The position numbers and the translations under genes were made by a program. A stretch of DNA of 64,000 bases from Pseudomonas anuradhapurensis (GTDB taxonomy: Bacteria; Pseudomonadota; Gammaproteobacteria; Pseudomonadales; Pseudomonadaceae): assembly GCF_014269225.2 (NCBI RefSeq), contig NZ_CP077097.1:316001-380000 (forward strand), in the 5' to 3' direction. This document shows positions 27,754 to 36,470 of this stretch, piece by piece. Within the stretch, counting starts at the first letter, position 1. Each line of letters begins with the position of its first letter. The notes under the pieces were generated by a model that was not told the origin of the DNA, searched no databases, and saw only the letters and a list, made by a program, of their open reading frames with translations.

Positions 27754-28419
27754 TCAGTTACCCTGCAGGCTGGGTGGCAGGCACACGCCGGTACCGCCAA
27801 TACCGCAATAGCCGTCCGGGTTCTTGGCCAGGTATTGCTGGTGGTAGGCCTCGGCGAAGTAGACGGTCGGCGCCTGGGCGATCTCGGTGGTGATTTCGCC
27901 GAAACCGGCTTTGCTCAGCTCGGCCTGGTAGGCGTCGCGGCTGGCCTCGGCCTGTTCCAGCTGTTCCGGGCTGGTGCAGTAGATGGCCGAGCGGTACTGG
28001 GTGCCGATGTCGTTGCCCTGGCGCATGCCCTGGGTCGGGTTGTGCAGCTCCCAGAACATCGCCAGCAGCTCGCGGTAGCTGACCTTGTCCTTGTCGAACA
28101 CTACCAGCACCACTTCGGTGTGCCCGGTCAGGCCCGAGCAGACTTCTTCGTAGGTCGGGTGCGGGGTGAAACCGCCGGCGTAGCCGACCACCGTGCTGAC
28201 CACGCCTTCACGCTGCCAGAAGCGGCGTTCGGCGCCCCAGAAGCAGCCCAGGCCGAAGATGGCGAAGTCGACATTCTGGAAGAACGGGCCGAGCAGCGGT
28301 GTGTCTTTGAACACGTAATGGAACTCGGGCAGGCTCATTGGCGTTTCACGGCCAGGCAGGGCCTGTTCCGCAGTAGGCATGACGTTTTTGTTCACCAGGA
28401 TTTCCGAACGCAGGACCAT
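27754..28419 (-). CDS. msrA: Peptide methionine sulfoxide reductase MsrA
   Basis: Reduces the S-epimer of methionine sulfoxide in proteins; 221 residues. The catalytic motif [13 protein letters not shown] is present near residues 58-70, and [20 protein letters not shown] is typical of the fold. A Gly-rich tail ([14 protein letters not shown]) carries the resolving Cys. ATG 28419 is favoured because it gives the usual Pseudomonas length; upstream in-frame codons run into the REP. It is followed immediately by the GST gene. Confidence 0.94.
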   Translation of the reverse strand: MVLRSEILVNKNVMPTAEQALPGRETPMSLPEFHYVFKDTPLLGPFFQNVDFAIFGLGCFWGAERRFWQREGVVSTVVGYAGGFTPHPTYEEVCSGLTGHTEVVLVVFDKDKVSYRELLAMFWELHNPTQGMRQGNDIGTQYRSAIYCTSPEQLEQAEASRDAYQAELSKAGFGEITTEIAQAPTVYFAEAYHQQYLAKNPDGYCGIGGTGVCLPPSLQGN

Positions 28420-28457
28420 GGCCGTTCCTCTGTATGTCAGTTGAATAGGTGTTGGGG

Positions 28458-28543
28458 CTTTCGCGGGCATGCCCGCTCCCACAGGATCACCACAGGGTCT
28501 GAATGTTGTGGGGTACCTGTGGGAGCGGGCGTGCCCGCGAAAG
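28458..28543. repeat. REP pair, class A
   Basis: Inverted 28-bp arms (28458-28485 and 28516-28543) with CTTTCGCGGGCATGCCCGCT cores, between the msrA promoter side and the 3' end of the GGDEF-EAL gene (codirectional). Confidence 0.92.
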
Positions 28544-28584
28544 GGCCCGAATGGTTTCTATAGTGCCCGAGGTTTACGCCGCTG

Positions 28585-31275
28585 TCAGGCCAGCGGACCA
28601 CGCGGATAGCGCTTCAGCCGTTCGGCCAGCTCGCGCCCCGGGATTGGCCGGTCGAACAGGTAACCCTGGCCGACGTCGCAGCGATGCCGGCGCAGGAACG
28701 CCAGCTGCTCCGGCGTCTCGATACCTTCGGCCACCACCTTCAGCTTGAGGTTATGGGCCATGGCCACCACCGCCGAGGTAATCTCCATGTCGTCCTGGTT
28801 GTCCGGGATTTCGTTGATGAAGCTGCGGTCGATCTTGAGGATGTCGATGGGAAACTTCTTCAGGTAGCTCAGCGACGAATAACCGGTACCAAAGTCGTCC
28901 ATGGCCAGGGTCAGGCCCAAGGCCTTCAATTCCTCCAGCTGGCGGTGGGTGTCATCGGTGGCTTCCAGCAGCAGGCCTTCGGTCAGTTCCAGCTCGAGCA
29001 GATGCGGAGGCAGGGCTTCTTCCTTGAGGATGCTGCTGATCGAGGCCACCAGGTCCGGGTCGGAGAACTGCTTGGGCGACAGGTTGATGGCCACATGCAG
29101 GTTACCCATGCCGGCCTCGCGCAGCTGCTGGCTCATGCGGCACGACTGGCGTACCACCCATTTGCCGATGGGGATGATCAGGCCGGTTTCCTCGGCCACG
29201 CTGATGAACTGGTCCGGGCGGATCATGCCGCGCTCGGGGTGGTTCCAGCGCAACAGCGCTTCCAGCCCCAGCAGGCGACCACTGCGCAGGCACAGCTTGG
29301 GCTGGTAGAACACCTCCAGCTCGTTCTGGGTCAGGGCGCGGCGCAGGTTGTTCTCGACGAACAGCTTGTAGCTGGCTTCGGCATTGAGCACTTCGGTAAA
29401 TACCTGCACCTGGTGCTTGCCGTTGGCCTTGGCCTTATGCAGGGCCAGGCCGGCGTTCTTCATCAGGCTGGCCGGGTCTGCGCCGTGCAGTGGCGCGTAG
29501 GCGAGGCCTACCGAAGCGGTGACGTTGATCAGCTGGTTGTCGACGAACATCGGTTTGTCGAGGGTTCGCAGCAATTGCATGGCGACGGCCTGGCCATCTT
29601 CCAGACGCGTGTCGTCGAGCAGCACGGCGAACTCGTTACTGGCGAAGCGCGCCAGGATGCCACCGGCGTGCAGGCTGTTGCGCAGGCGCCGGGCCAGGCT
29701 GATCAACAACTTGTCGCCGGTTTGATGGCCCAGGCTGTCGTTGATGCGCTTGAAGTTATCGATGTCCACCAGCAGCAGGCACATGGCGTTTTCGCCATCA
29801 CGGGCGAAGCACTCGTCCAGGCTGCGGATGAACGCCGGGCGGTTGCCCAGGTTGGTCAGGTTGTCGGTGTAGGCCAGCCGTTCGATGCGCTGCTGGGCCA
29901 GCTTGGTCTGGGTGACGTCTTCGTAGATGCCGATGTAGTGGGTCAGCTCACGGTTGTCGCCATACACCTTGGAGATCGACAACTGGCCCCAGTAGGGCTC
30001 GAGGTTCTTGCGCCGGCTCCTGAACTCGCCCTGCCAGCTGTTGCCCATGGCCAGGCTCGACGGCGAGTCGAACAACAGTTCGCTCAGGTTCTCCAGGGCG
30101 GGCAGCTCACCCAGGTGGCGGCCCTGGACTTCCTCGGTGCTGTACTGGGTGATGGCGGTGAAGCTGGGGTTGACGTACTCCACCACGCCGTCGCGGTTGA
30201 CCAGCAGGAAGGCACTGGCGCTCTGCTCCACCGCACGCTGGAACAGGTGCAGGGCACTGGCTGCAGTGCGCCGGTTGTGGTTGGTGATGACCTGGGCGAA
30301 CTGGTCGGCCAACTCGCCGGCAAAGGCGATTTCGTCCGACTGCCAGGCCCGTGGCTGGCCGGTCTGCTCCAGGCACAGCACGCCGACTACCTGGCCATCG
30401 ACGCGGATGCTGGCATCGAGCATGGCCTTGTTGGCCGGGCGCAGGCTTTGCGCGAGCGCGCGCGTGCGCGGGTCATGGCCGGCGTTGTGGGCGTCGATGG
30501 CGCGGCTGGCATGCAGCGCGTCAAGGTAGTCGGGGAAGTGGCTGGCATCGATGGCTTCGGGCTGGCGGTGTTCTTGTGTGTCCCGGTACCAGGCAGTGAT
30601 CGGCTCCAGCTTGTGGCCGTCCAGGTGCCAGATGCTGGCGCAGTCGACCTTGTAGATTTCACAGGCGCTCTGGGTGATCAGTTGGGCAGCTTCCAGCAGC
30701 GAATTGCCGCCGCTGTAGCGCTGGCGCGCCAGGCGCAGGATCAAGTCCTGCTGGCCACGTACCCGTTCCAAGTGTTCGAGTTGTTCCTGCTGCGCACGCT
30801 GGTTCAGCTGCAGGGCCAGTTGCAGGCGGTTGTTGCGCGATTCCAGGTCGCTGGAGCCGGCGTCGCCGCTTTCTTCGGGCTGGTCGTCGAGCACACTGAG
30901 GTAGCCGTGCAACAGTTGGCGATTGTGCTGCTTGTAGGTTTCCCCTACTTCCAGCAGGCGTAGCGATGCGGTGGGCGTGTGCAAGGTGTAGCGCACGCGA
31001 TAGTAGCCACGCTGGGCCAGTTGCAACTGGATCTCGTCGTGTAGCCGGTAGCGGACCTCGGGTTCCATCAGGCTGGCGTAAGGGGCGTCGACCAGCGCGC
31101 ACAGGTCGCTGGCGTGCAGGCCGAACTGGCGTTCGCAAGCCGGGTCGAGGTAGAGCATGGCCCAAGTGGCTTCGTTGAGCCTTTCGAAACGCAGCATGCC
31201 GAGCCGCGAGGGCACGGGTAACTGCGTGACGACCTCGGCCGCCACACGGCTGGCGGCATCGGGTTGGCTTTTCAT
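28585..31275 (-). CDS. PAS-GAF-PAS-GGDEF-EAL protein, probable c-di-GMP phosphodiesterase
   Basis: Predicted c-di-GMP enzyme, 896 residues from ATG 31275 (an ATG 90 nt upstream is possible). Domain order is PAS (~15-115), a helical linker, GAF (~180-320), PAS/PAC (~335-455), GGDEF (~460-615) and EAL (~625-885). The GGDEF site reads ILARFASNEFAVLL, i.e. ASNEF, so cyclase activity is unlikely. The EAL site is intact: GLEALLRWNHPE, then AMDDFGTGYSSLSYL, so phosphodiesterase activity is likely and the degenerate GGDEF may bind GTP as a regulator. It has no membrane segment, so it is a cytosolic sensor; the input signals are unknown. Confidence 0.9.
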   Translation of the reverse strand: MKSQPDAASRVAAEVVTQLPVPSRLGMLRFERLNEATWAMLYLDPACERQFGLHASDLCALVDAPYASLMEPEVRYRLHDEIQLQLAQRGYYRVRYTLHTPTASLRLLEVGETYKQHNRQLLHGYLSVLDDQPEESGDAGSSDLESRNNRLQLALQLNQRAQQEQLEHLERVRGQQDLILRLARQRYSGGNSLLEAAQLITQSACEIYKVDCASIWHLDGHKLEPITAWYRDTQEHRQPEAIDASHFPDYLDALHASRAIDAHNAGHDPRTRALAQSLRPANKAMLDASIRVDGQVVGVLCLEQTGQPRAWQSDEIAFAGELADQFAQVITNHNRRTAASALHLFQRAVEQSASAFLLVNRDGVVEYVNPSFTAITQYSTEEVQGRHLGELPALENLSELLFDSPSSLAMGNSWQGEFRSRRKNLEPYWGQLSISKVYGDNRELTHYIGIYEDVTQTKLAQQRIERLAYTDNLTNLGNRPAFIRSLDECFARDGENAMCLLLVDIDNFKRINDSLGHQTGDKLLISLARRLRNSLHAGGILARFASNEFAVLLDDTRLEDGQAVAMQLLRTLDKPMFVDNQLINVTASVGLAYAPLHGADPASLMKNAGLALHKAKANGKHQVQVFTEVLNAEASYKLFVENNLRRALTQNELEVFYQPKLCLRSGRLLGLEALLRWNHPERGMIRPDQFISVAEETGLIIPIGKWVVRQSCRMSQQLREAGMGNLHVAINLSPKQFSDPDLVASISSILKEEALPPHLLELELTEGLLLEATDDTHRQLEELKALGLTLAMDDFGTGYSSLSYLKKFPIDILKIDRSFINEIPDNQDDMEITSAVVAMAHNLKLKVVAEGIETPEQLAFLRRHRCDVGQGYLFDRPIPGRELAERLKRYPRGPLA

Positions 31276-31429
31276 CGAAGACTCGCTTGAAGAGGGAACG
31301 CGGCCTTTGGGCGGCGGCAGATCTGGCAAGGTTGCATCATGTCCAGGGGGCTGGCAAGCCGCCATGTGTGATGCTGTGTTCGGGTTATCGGCTTGTGGGC
31401 TGGATTCTGTAGTTCGCCTTGATTGTTTC

Positions 31430-31674
31430 GGCGCCTGTGCGATCGAGCGCCGCCCGCGCGGCGCATCGCGAGCTGCGCTCGCTCCTACGTTTGTTTCGGG
31501 CCAATTATTGCTGTGGGATTTGCGCGCGAACGCCTTGGCGCATGACGGGATATCGCGTGGTATGAACCAGGCGGTCGCGCACGCCTGTTACAGGCGTTAC
31601 TGGCCTGAAACAAACGTAGGAGCGAGCGCAGCTCGCGATGCGCCGCGCGGGCGGCGCTCGATCGCACAGGCGCC
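31430..31674. repeat. 245-bp long-inverted-repeat element, copy 1
   Basis: Two 74-bp inverted arms (31430-31503 and 31601-31674; one mismatch) flank a 97-bp core. A second copy of the same length lies at 55226-55470, with 5 of 97 core bases different. Arms carry GCGAGCTGCGCTCGCTCCTA, a REP-like core. It shows no convincing gene; a possible reading frame across it is weak. It fills most of the 509-bp gap between the GGDEF-EAL gene and the aceF terminator. It looks like a mobile or RNA-encoding dispersed repeat, REPIN- or MITE-like. Confidence 0.9.
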
Positions 31675-31692
31675 AAACGTTTATCGCCAGGC

Positions 31693-31720
31693 AAAAAAAA
31701 GCCCCGCCAATCGACGGGGT
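31693..31720 (-). terminator. Rho-independent terminator of aceEF
   Basis: Read on the minus strand: ACCCCGTCGATTGGCGGGG followed by CTTTTTTTT, about 65 nt after the aceF stop. A strong hairpin closer to the stop precedes it (31752-31776). Confidence 0.9.
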
Positions 31721-31751
31721 TGAGGTACGAGCGTGGCAGCTCGAAAAGTGT

Positions 31752-31776
31752 ACTGCCCCTCGCTGGGAGGGGCAGT
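31752..31776 (-). terminator. Hairpin directly downstream of aceF
   Basis: ACTGCCCCTC-GCTGG-GAGGGGCAGT forms a 10-bp stem 9 nt after the aceF stop, followed on the minus strand by ACACTTTTCG. It is probably a first, weaker terminator or a 3'-end stabiliser. Confidence 0.6.
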
Positions 31777-31784
31777 GTGCAGCC

Positions 31785-33428
31785 TTACAGCAGCATGGTG
31801 CGGATATCGCCCAGCACGTCGCCCAGGCGCTTGGTGAAGCGCGCGGCGGCGGCGCCGTTGATCACTCGGTGATCGTAGGACAGCGACAGCGGCAGCATCA
31901 GCTTCGGCTGGAAGGCCTTGCCGTCCCAGACTGGCTGCATGGTCGCCTTGGAGACGCCCAGGATAGCCACTTCCGGTGCGTTGACGATCGGCGTGAAGCC
32001 GGTGCCGCCAATGTGGCCGAGGCTGGAGATGGTGAAGCAGGCGCCCTGCATCTCGTCAGCCGACAGCTTCTTGGTGCGGGCTTTTTCAGCCAGCGCAGCC
32101 GCTTCGGCAGCCAGTTGCAGCAGGCTCTTCTGGTCGACGTTCTTGATCACCGGGACCAGCAGGCCGTCCGGCGTGTCCACGGCGAAGCCGATGTGCACGT
32201 ACTTCTTGCGGATGATGGCCTTGCCGCTTGGCGCCAGCGAGCTGTTGAAGTCCGGCAGTTCCTTGAGCAGGAAGGCGCAGGCCTTGAGCAGCAGTGGCAG
32301 CACGGTCAGCTTCACGCCAGCCTTCTCGGCCACGGCCTTCTGCGCCACGCGGAAGGCTTCCAGCTCGGTGATGTCGGCGGAGTCGAACTGGGTGACGTGC
32401 GGCACGTTCAGCCAGCTGCGGTGCAGGTTGGCGGCACCGACCTGCATCAGGCGGGTCAGGGCCACTTCTTCCACTTCACCGAACTTGCTGAAGTCCACGG
32501 CCGGGATTGGCGGGATGCCGGCGCCGCCGGTCGCGCCGGCGGCTGCCGGGGCTTCCTTGGCCTTCTGCATCATCGCCTTGACGTAGACCTGCACGTCTTC
32601 CTTCAGGATGCGGCCGTGCGGACCGGTGGCCGCAACGGCACCCAGGTCGACACCGAATTCACGGGCCAGCTGGCGAACCGCCGGGCCGGCGTGAACCTTG
32701 GCGTTGCTGCCGGCAGCCGGTGCGGTAGCGACCGGTGCAGGAGCAGCAGCCGGAGCGGCAGCGGCAGGTGCGGCGCCCGAAGCCGCCTCAGCCTTGGCCG
32801 GGGCAGCAGCGGCGGCCGGAGCCGGAGCGGCAGCAGGCGCCGCGCCAGCAACCTTGAGCTTGAAGATCAGGTCGCCAGTGCCGACTTCGTCTTCCAGTTT
32901 GCACAGTACTTCTTCGACCACGCCGGCAGCCGGCGACGGGATTTCCATGGAGGCCTTGTCGGACTCCAGGGTGATCAGCGACTGGTCAGCTTCGACGGTG
33001 TCGCCGACCTTGACCAGCACTTCGATGATCTTGGCCTTGCCCGACGAACCGATGTCCGGCACGTGGATGTCCTGCACGCTGGCGGCAGCCGGGGCTGCGG
33101 CCGGAGCAGGAGCCGGGGCGGCTTCAGCGGCCGGAGCCGGTGCAGCAGCCTGCGCCGGAGCGGCGGCAGGCGCCTCGGGGGCCGCCGCAGCGGCGCCCTC
33201 GGCTTCCAGAACCAGCAGCTCGTCGCCTTCTTTCAGGCGGTCGCCCAGCTTGACCTTCAGTTCCTTGATGACGCCGGCTTTCGGCGCCGGGATTTCCATG
33301 GAGGCCTTGTCGGACTCCAGGGTCAGCAGGCTCTGGTCAGCCTCGATACGGTCACCGACCTTGACGAACAGCTCGATGATTTCACCTTCACCGCTGCCGA
33401 TGTCAGGTACGCGAATGAGTTCGCTCAC
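31785..33428 (-). CDS. aceF: Pyruvate dehydrogenase E2, dihydrolipoyl acetyltransferase
   Basis: Core of the pyruvate dehydrogenase complex, 547 residues. Two lipoyl domains are present, with lipoyl lysines in SDKASMEIPAPKAG and SDKASMEIPSPAAG, separated by long Ala/Pro linkers. Next comes an E3/E1-binding domain (GPAVRQLAREFGVDL, near 250) and the catalytic domain ending in SYDHRVINGAAAARF, the His motif of this Pseudomonas type. The start is GTG 33428 after a GAGGAG site. It lies 13 nt downstream of aceE and is followed by two terminator hairpins. Confidence 0.96.
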   Translation of the reverse strand: MSELIRVPDIGSGEGEIIELFVKVGDRIEADQSLLTLESDKASMEIPAPKAGVIKELKVKLGDRLKEGDELLVLEAEGAAAAAPEAPAAAPAQAAAPAPAAEAAPAPAPAAAPAAASVQDIHVPDIGSSGKAKIIEVLVKVGDTVEADQSLITLESDKASMEIPSPAAGVVEEVLCKLEDEVGTGDLIFKLKVAGAAPAAAPAPAAAAAPAKAEAASGAAPAAAAPAAAPAPVATAPAAGSNAKVHAGPAVRQLAREFGVDLGAVAATGPHGRILKEDVQVYVKAMMQKAKEAPAAAGATGGAGIPPIPAVDFSKFGEVEEVALTRLMQVGAANLHRSWLNVPHVTQFDSADITELEAFRVAQKAVAEKAGVKLTVLPLLLKACAFLLKELPDFNSSLAPSGKAIIRKKYVHIGFAVDTPDGLLVPVIKNVDQKSLLQLAAEAAALAEKARTKKLSADEMQGACFTISSLGHIGGTGFTPIVNAPEVAILGVSKATMQPVWDGKAFQPKLMLPLSLSYDHRVINGAAAARFTKRLGDVLGDIRTMLL

Positions 33429-33441
33429 TTAAAAATACTCC

Positions 33442-36087
33442 TCAGCAGTCCAGTGGGTTGCGCTTGTCCGGGTCGATGCCGAACTTGACGATGGCGTCAG
33501 CCACAACCTTGGGTTCGATCTCGCCACGGTCAGCCAGGGCTTCCAGCGCAGCCAGTACCACGAAGTGGCGGTCGACTTCGAAGAAATGACGCAGCTTCTT
33601 GCGGCTGTCGCTGCGACCGTAACCGTCGGTACCCAGGACCTTGAACTCTTTGCTCGGCACCCACTGGCGGATCTGCTCGGCGAACAGCTTCATGTAGTCG
33701 GTAGAGGCGATGACCGGGCCTTTGCGGCCGCTCAGGCACTGCTCGACGTAGGTCTGCTGTGGCTTCTGGCCAGGCTTCAGGCGGTTGGCGCGTTCCACTG
33801 CCAGGCCGTCGCGACGCAGTTCGTTGAAGCTGGTCACGCTCCACACGTCGGCACCGATGTTGAACTCGTCACGCAGGATCTTCGCTGCTTCGCGGACTTC
33901 GCGCAGGATGGTGCCGGAGCCCATCAGCTGTACGTGGTGCGCGGCTTCGCGGGTGTCTTCCTCGAGCAGGTACATGCCCTTGATGATGCCTTCCTCGACA
34001 CCGGCCGGCATGGCTGGCTGCTGGTACGACTCGTTCATCACGGTGATGTAGTAGAAGATGTCCTGTTGCTCTTCGGTCATCTTCTTCATGCCGTCCTGGA
34101 TGATCACCGCCAGCTCGTAGCCGTAGGTTGGATCGTAGGTGCGGCAGTTCGGGATGGTGCCCGCCATCATGTGGCTGTGACCGTCTTCGTGCTGCAGGCC
34201 TTCACCGTTGAGGGTGGTACGGCCGGCGGTACCGCCGATCAGGAAGCCACGGGTACGGCTGTCGCCAGCGGCCCAGGCCAGGTCGCCAATGCGCTGGAAG
34301 CCGAACATCGAATAGAAGATGTAGAACGGCAGCATCGGCTGGTTGTGGCAGCTGTACGAGGTACCGGCAGCGATGAACGACGACATGGCGCCGGCTTCGT
34401 TGATGCCTTCCTCGAGGATCTGGCCCTTCTTGTCTTCGCGGTAGAACATCACCTGGTCTTTGTCGACCGGCTCGTAGAGCTGGCCAACCGACGAGTAGAT
34501 GCCCAGCTGGCGGAACATGCCTTCCATACCGAAGGTACGGGCTTCGTCCGGGATGATCGGGACGATGCGCTGGCCGATTTCCTTGTCCTTGACCAGCTGC
34601 GCCAGAATACGCACGAAGGCCATGGTGGTGGAGATTTCGCGGTCGCCCGAGCCGTCCAGGATCGCTTTCAGCGTTTCCAGTGGCGGGGTCGGCACGCTGA
34701 AGCTCTTGGCGCGGCGCTGTGGCACGAAACCGCCCAGGGCAGCACGGCGCTCGGCCAGGTACTTGGCTTCGGCAGAACCTTCTTCCGGCTTGAAGAACGG
34801 CAGGTTCTCCAGGTCGGCATCCTTGACCGGGATGTCGAAGCGGTCACGGAAGTGGCGCAGGCTGTCGACGTCGACCTTCTTGGTGTTGTGCGCGGTGTTC
34901 TTGGCTTCGCCGGCACCGGTACCGTAACCCTTGATGGTCTTGGCCAGGATGACGGTAGGCTGGTCCTTGTGGTTGACCGCCTGGTGGTACGCTGCGTAGA
35001 CCTTGTACGGGTCGTGGCCGCCACGGTTGAGCTTCCAGATTTCGTCGTCGGACAGGTCTTCGACCATGGCCTTGAGCTCTGGGGTGTTGAAGAAGTGCTC
35101 ACGGACGTACGCACCGTCCTTGGCCTTGTAGTTCTGGTATTCGCCGTCGATGACTTCGTCCATGCGGCGCTGCAGGGCACCGTTGGTGTCCTTGGCGAAC
35201 AGTGGGTCCCAGAAGCGGCCCCAGACGACCTTGTTGACGTTCCAGCCACCGCCACGGAACACGCCTTCGAGTTCCTGGATGATCTTGCCGTTGCCGCGAA
35301 CCGGGCCGTCGAGGCGCTGCAGGTTGCAGTTGATGACAAAGATCAGGTTGTCCAGCTTCTCGCGGCCGGCCAGGGCGATCGCGCCCAGGGATTCCGGTTC
35401 GTCGCACTCGCCGTCGCCCATGAAGCACCAGACCTTCTGCTTGCCGGCCGGGATGAAGCCGCGCGCTTCCAGGTACTTCATGAAACGTGCCTGGTAGATG
35501 GCCTGGATCGGGCCCAGACCCATCGATACGGTCGGGAACTGCCAGAAGTCAGGCATCAGCCAAGGGTGCGGGTACGAAGACAGGCCGTTGCCGTCCACTT
35601 CCTGACGGAAGTTGTTCATCTGCTCTTCGCTGATGCGGCCTTCCATGAAGGCGCGGGCGTAGACGCCTGGCGAAGCGTGGCCCTGGAAGAAGATCAGGTC
35701 GCCGCCGTGTTCTTCGGTCGGGGCCTGGAAGAAGTAGTTGAAGCCGATGTCGTACAGGGTGGCGCTGGAGGCGAAGCTGGAGATGTGTCCGCCCAGGTCC
35801 GAGTCTTTCAGGTTGGTACGCATGACCATGGCCAGGGCGTTCCAACGCACCATCGAGCGAATGCGGCGTTCCATGAACAGGTCGCCAGGCATGCGTGCTT
35901 CGTGGGTGACAGGGATGGTGTTGCGGTATGGCGTGGTGATCGCGTATGGCAGCTGGGAGCCACTACGGGTGGCCAGCTCGCCCATACGGGTCATCAGGTA
36001 ATGAGCGCGGTCTTCGCCTTCTTTGTCGAGGACCGACTCCAGGGCATCCAGCCATTCCTGGGTTTCGATTGGATCGAGGTCTTGCAT
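33442..36087 (-). CDS. aceE: Pyruvate dehydrogenase E1, homodimeric type
   Basis: ThDP-dependent decarboxylating subunit of the pyruvate dehydrogenase complex, 881 residues, the full family length. The ThDP/Mg motif is CFMGDGECDEPESLG through FVINCNLQRLDGPV (GDG...N). N-terminal residues DPIETQEWLDALESVL form the E2-binding helix. A GGAG site precedes ATG 36087. The promoter region carries two palindromes of the RccR aceE class, so repression by the KDPG-responsive regulator RccR is likely. It is divergent from glnE. Confidence 0.97.
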   Translation of the reverse strand: MQDLDPIETQEWLDALESVLDKEGEDRAHYLMTRMGELATRSGSQLPYAITTPYRNTIPVTHEARMPGDLFMERRIRSMVRWNALAMVMRTNLKDSDLGGHISSFASSATLYDIGFNYFFQAPTEEHGGDLIFFQGHASPGVYARAFMEGRISEEQMNNFRQEVDGNGLSSYPHPWLMPDFWQFPTVSMGLGPIQAIYQARFMKYLEARGFIPAGKQKVWCFMGDGECDEPESLGAIALAGREKLDNLIFVINCNLQRLDGPVRGNGKIIQELEGVFRGGGWNVNKVVWGRFWDPLFAKDTNGALQRRMDEVIDGEYQNYKAKDGAYVREHFFNTPELKAMVEDLSDDEIWKLNRGGHDPYKVYAAYHQAVNHKDQPTVILAKTIKGYGTGAGEAKNTAHNTKKVDVDSLRHFRDRFDIPVKDADLENLPFFKPEEGSAEAKYLAERRAALGGFVPQRRAKSFSVPTPPLETLKAILDGSGDREISTTMAFVRILAQLVKDKEIGQRIVPIIPDEARTFGMEGMFRQLGIYSSVGQLYEPVDKDQVMFYREDKKGQILEEGINEAGAMSSFIAAGTSYSCHNQPMLPFYIFYSMFGFQRIGDLAWAAGDSRTRGFLIGGTAGRTTLNGEGLQHEDGHSHMMAGTIPNCRTYDPTYGYELAVIIQDGMKKMTEEQQDIFYYITVMNESYQQPAMPAGVEEGIIKGMYLLEEDTREAAHHVQLMGSGTILREVREAAKILRDEFNIGADVWSVTSFNELRRDGLAVERANRLKPGQKPQQTYVEQCLSGRKGPVIASTDYMKLFAEQIRQWVPSKEFKVLGTDGYGRSDSRKKLRHFFEVDRHFVVLAALEALADRGEIEPKVVADAIVKFGIDPDKRNPLDC

Positions 36088-36196
36088 GGCTTGCTCCAGG
36101 GCGGAAAGGCAACCAGAATCGATTGCCTGAGTTTGCGACTGGCCTTATGGGCAGACGTCGTGAATTCTTGGATTACCGGGGTGTCCTCCGGCGCCG

Positions 36197-36211
36197 TGTA
36201 GTTTTACTACA
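36197..36211. promoter_or_regulatory. RccR-type 15-bp operator 1 upstream of aceE
   Basis: TGTAGTTTTACTACA, a palindrome with 3-bp centre, 110 bp before the aceE start. The 15-bp aceE site of the RccR regulator in P. fluorescens (TGTAGT/ACTACA halves, short linker) has this form, as I recall it. It lies in the 383-bp aceE-glnE divergent gap (36088-36470), whose rest shows no gene. Confidence 0.8.
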
Positions 36212-36248
36212 TTTGCTTTCGCATTTCATGCTTTTACACGACAGGGGT

Positions 36249-36263
36249 AGTAGTAAAACTACA
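36249..36263. promoter_or_regulatory. RccR-type 15-bp operator 2 upstream of aceE
   Basis: AGTAGTAAAACTACA matches the reverse complement of operator 1 at 14 of 15 bases. The two centres are 52 bp apart, about five helical turns, so bound regulators would face the same side of the DNA. Confidence 0.75.
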
Positions 36264-36470
36264 TTTGTGCGACGTTTCGTCGCATGCTGGCTTGTGAGGA
36301 AAAACGTTCATGTTGGTTGGCATTGTGTCGCGAACGGGTAATTCTTGATGGATGTTGCCAATTTTAAAGCTGTTTCAGCTATTTCCAACTTTTGTACGAC
36401 AGTCCAACCGTGGTCCGGCTTCCCCTTGGCCGCTTTTTCCCCTTCATTTCACGCCGCTCAAGGATAGACC

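Noticed and set aside
31430..31674. Short protein reading across the long inverted repeat (both copies)
   Set aside because: It simply reads the palindrome arms, has no ribosome site, and one of its few changes between copies alters an amino acid; nothing suggests selection on protein.
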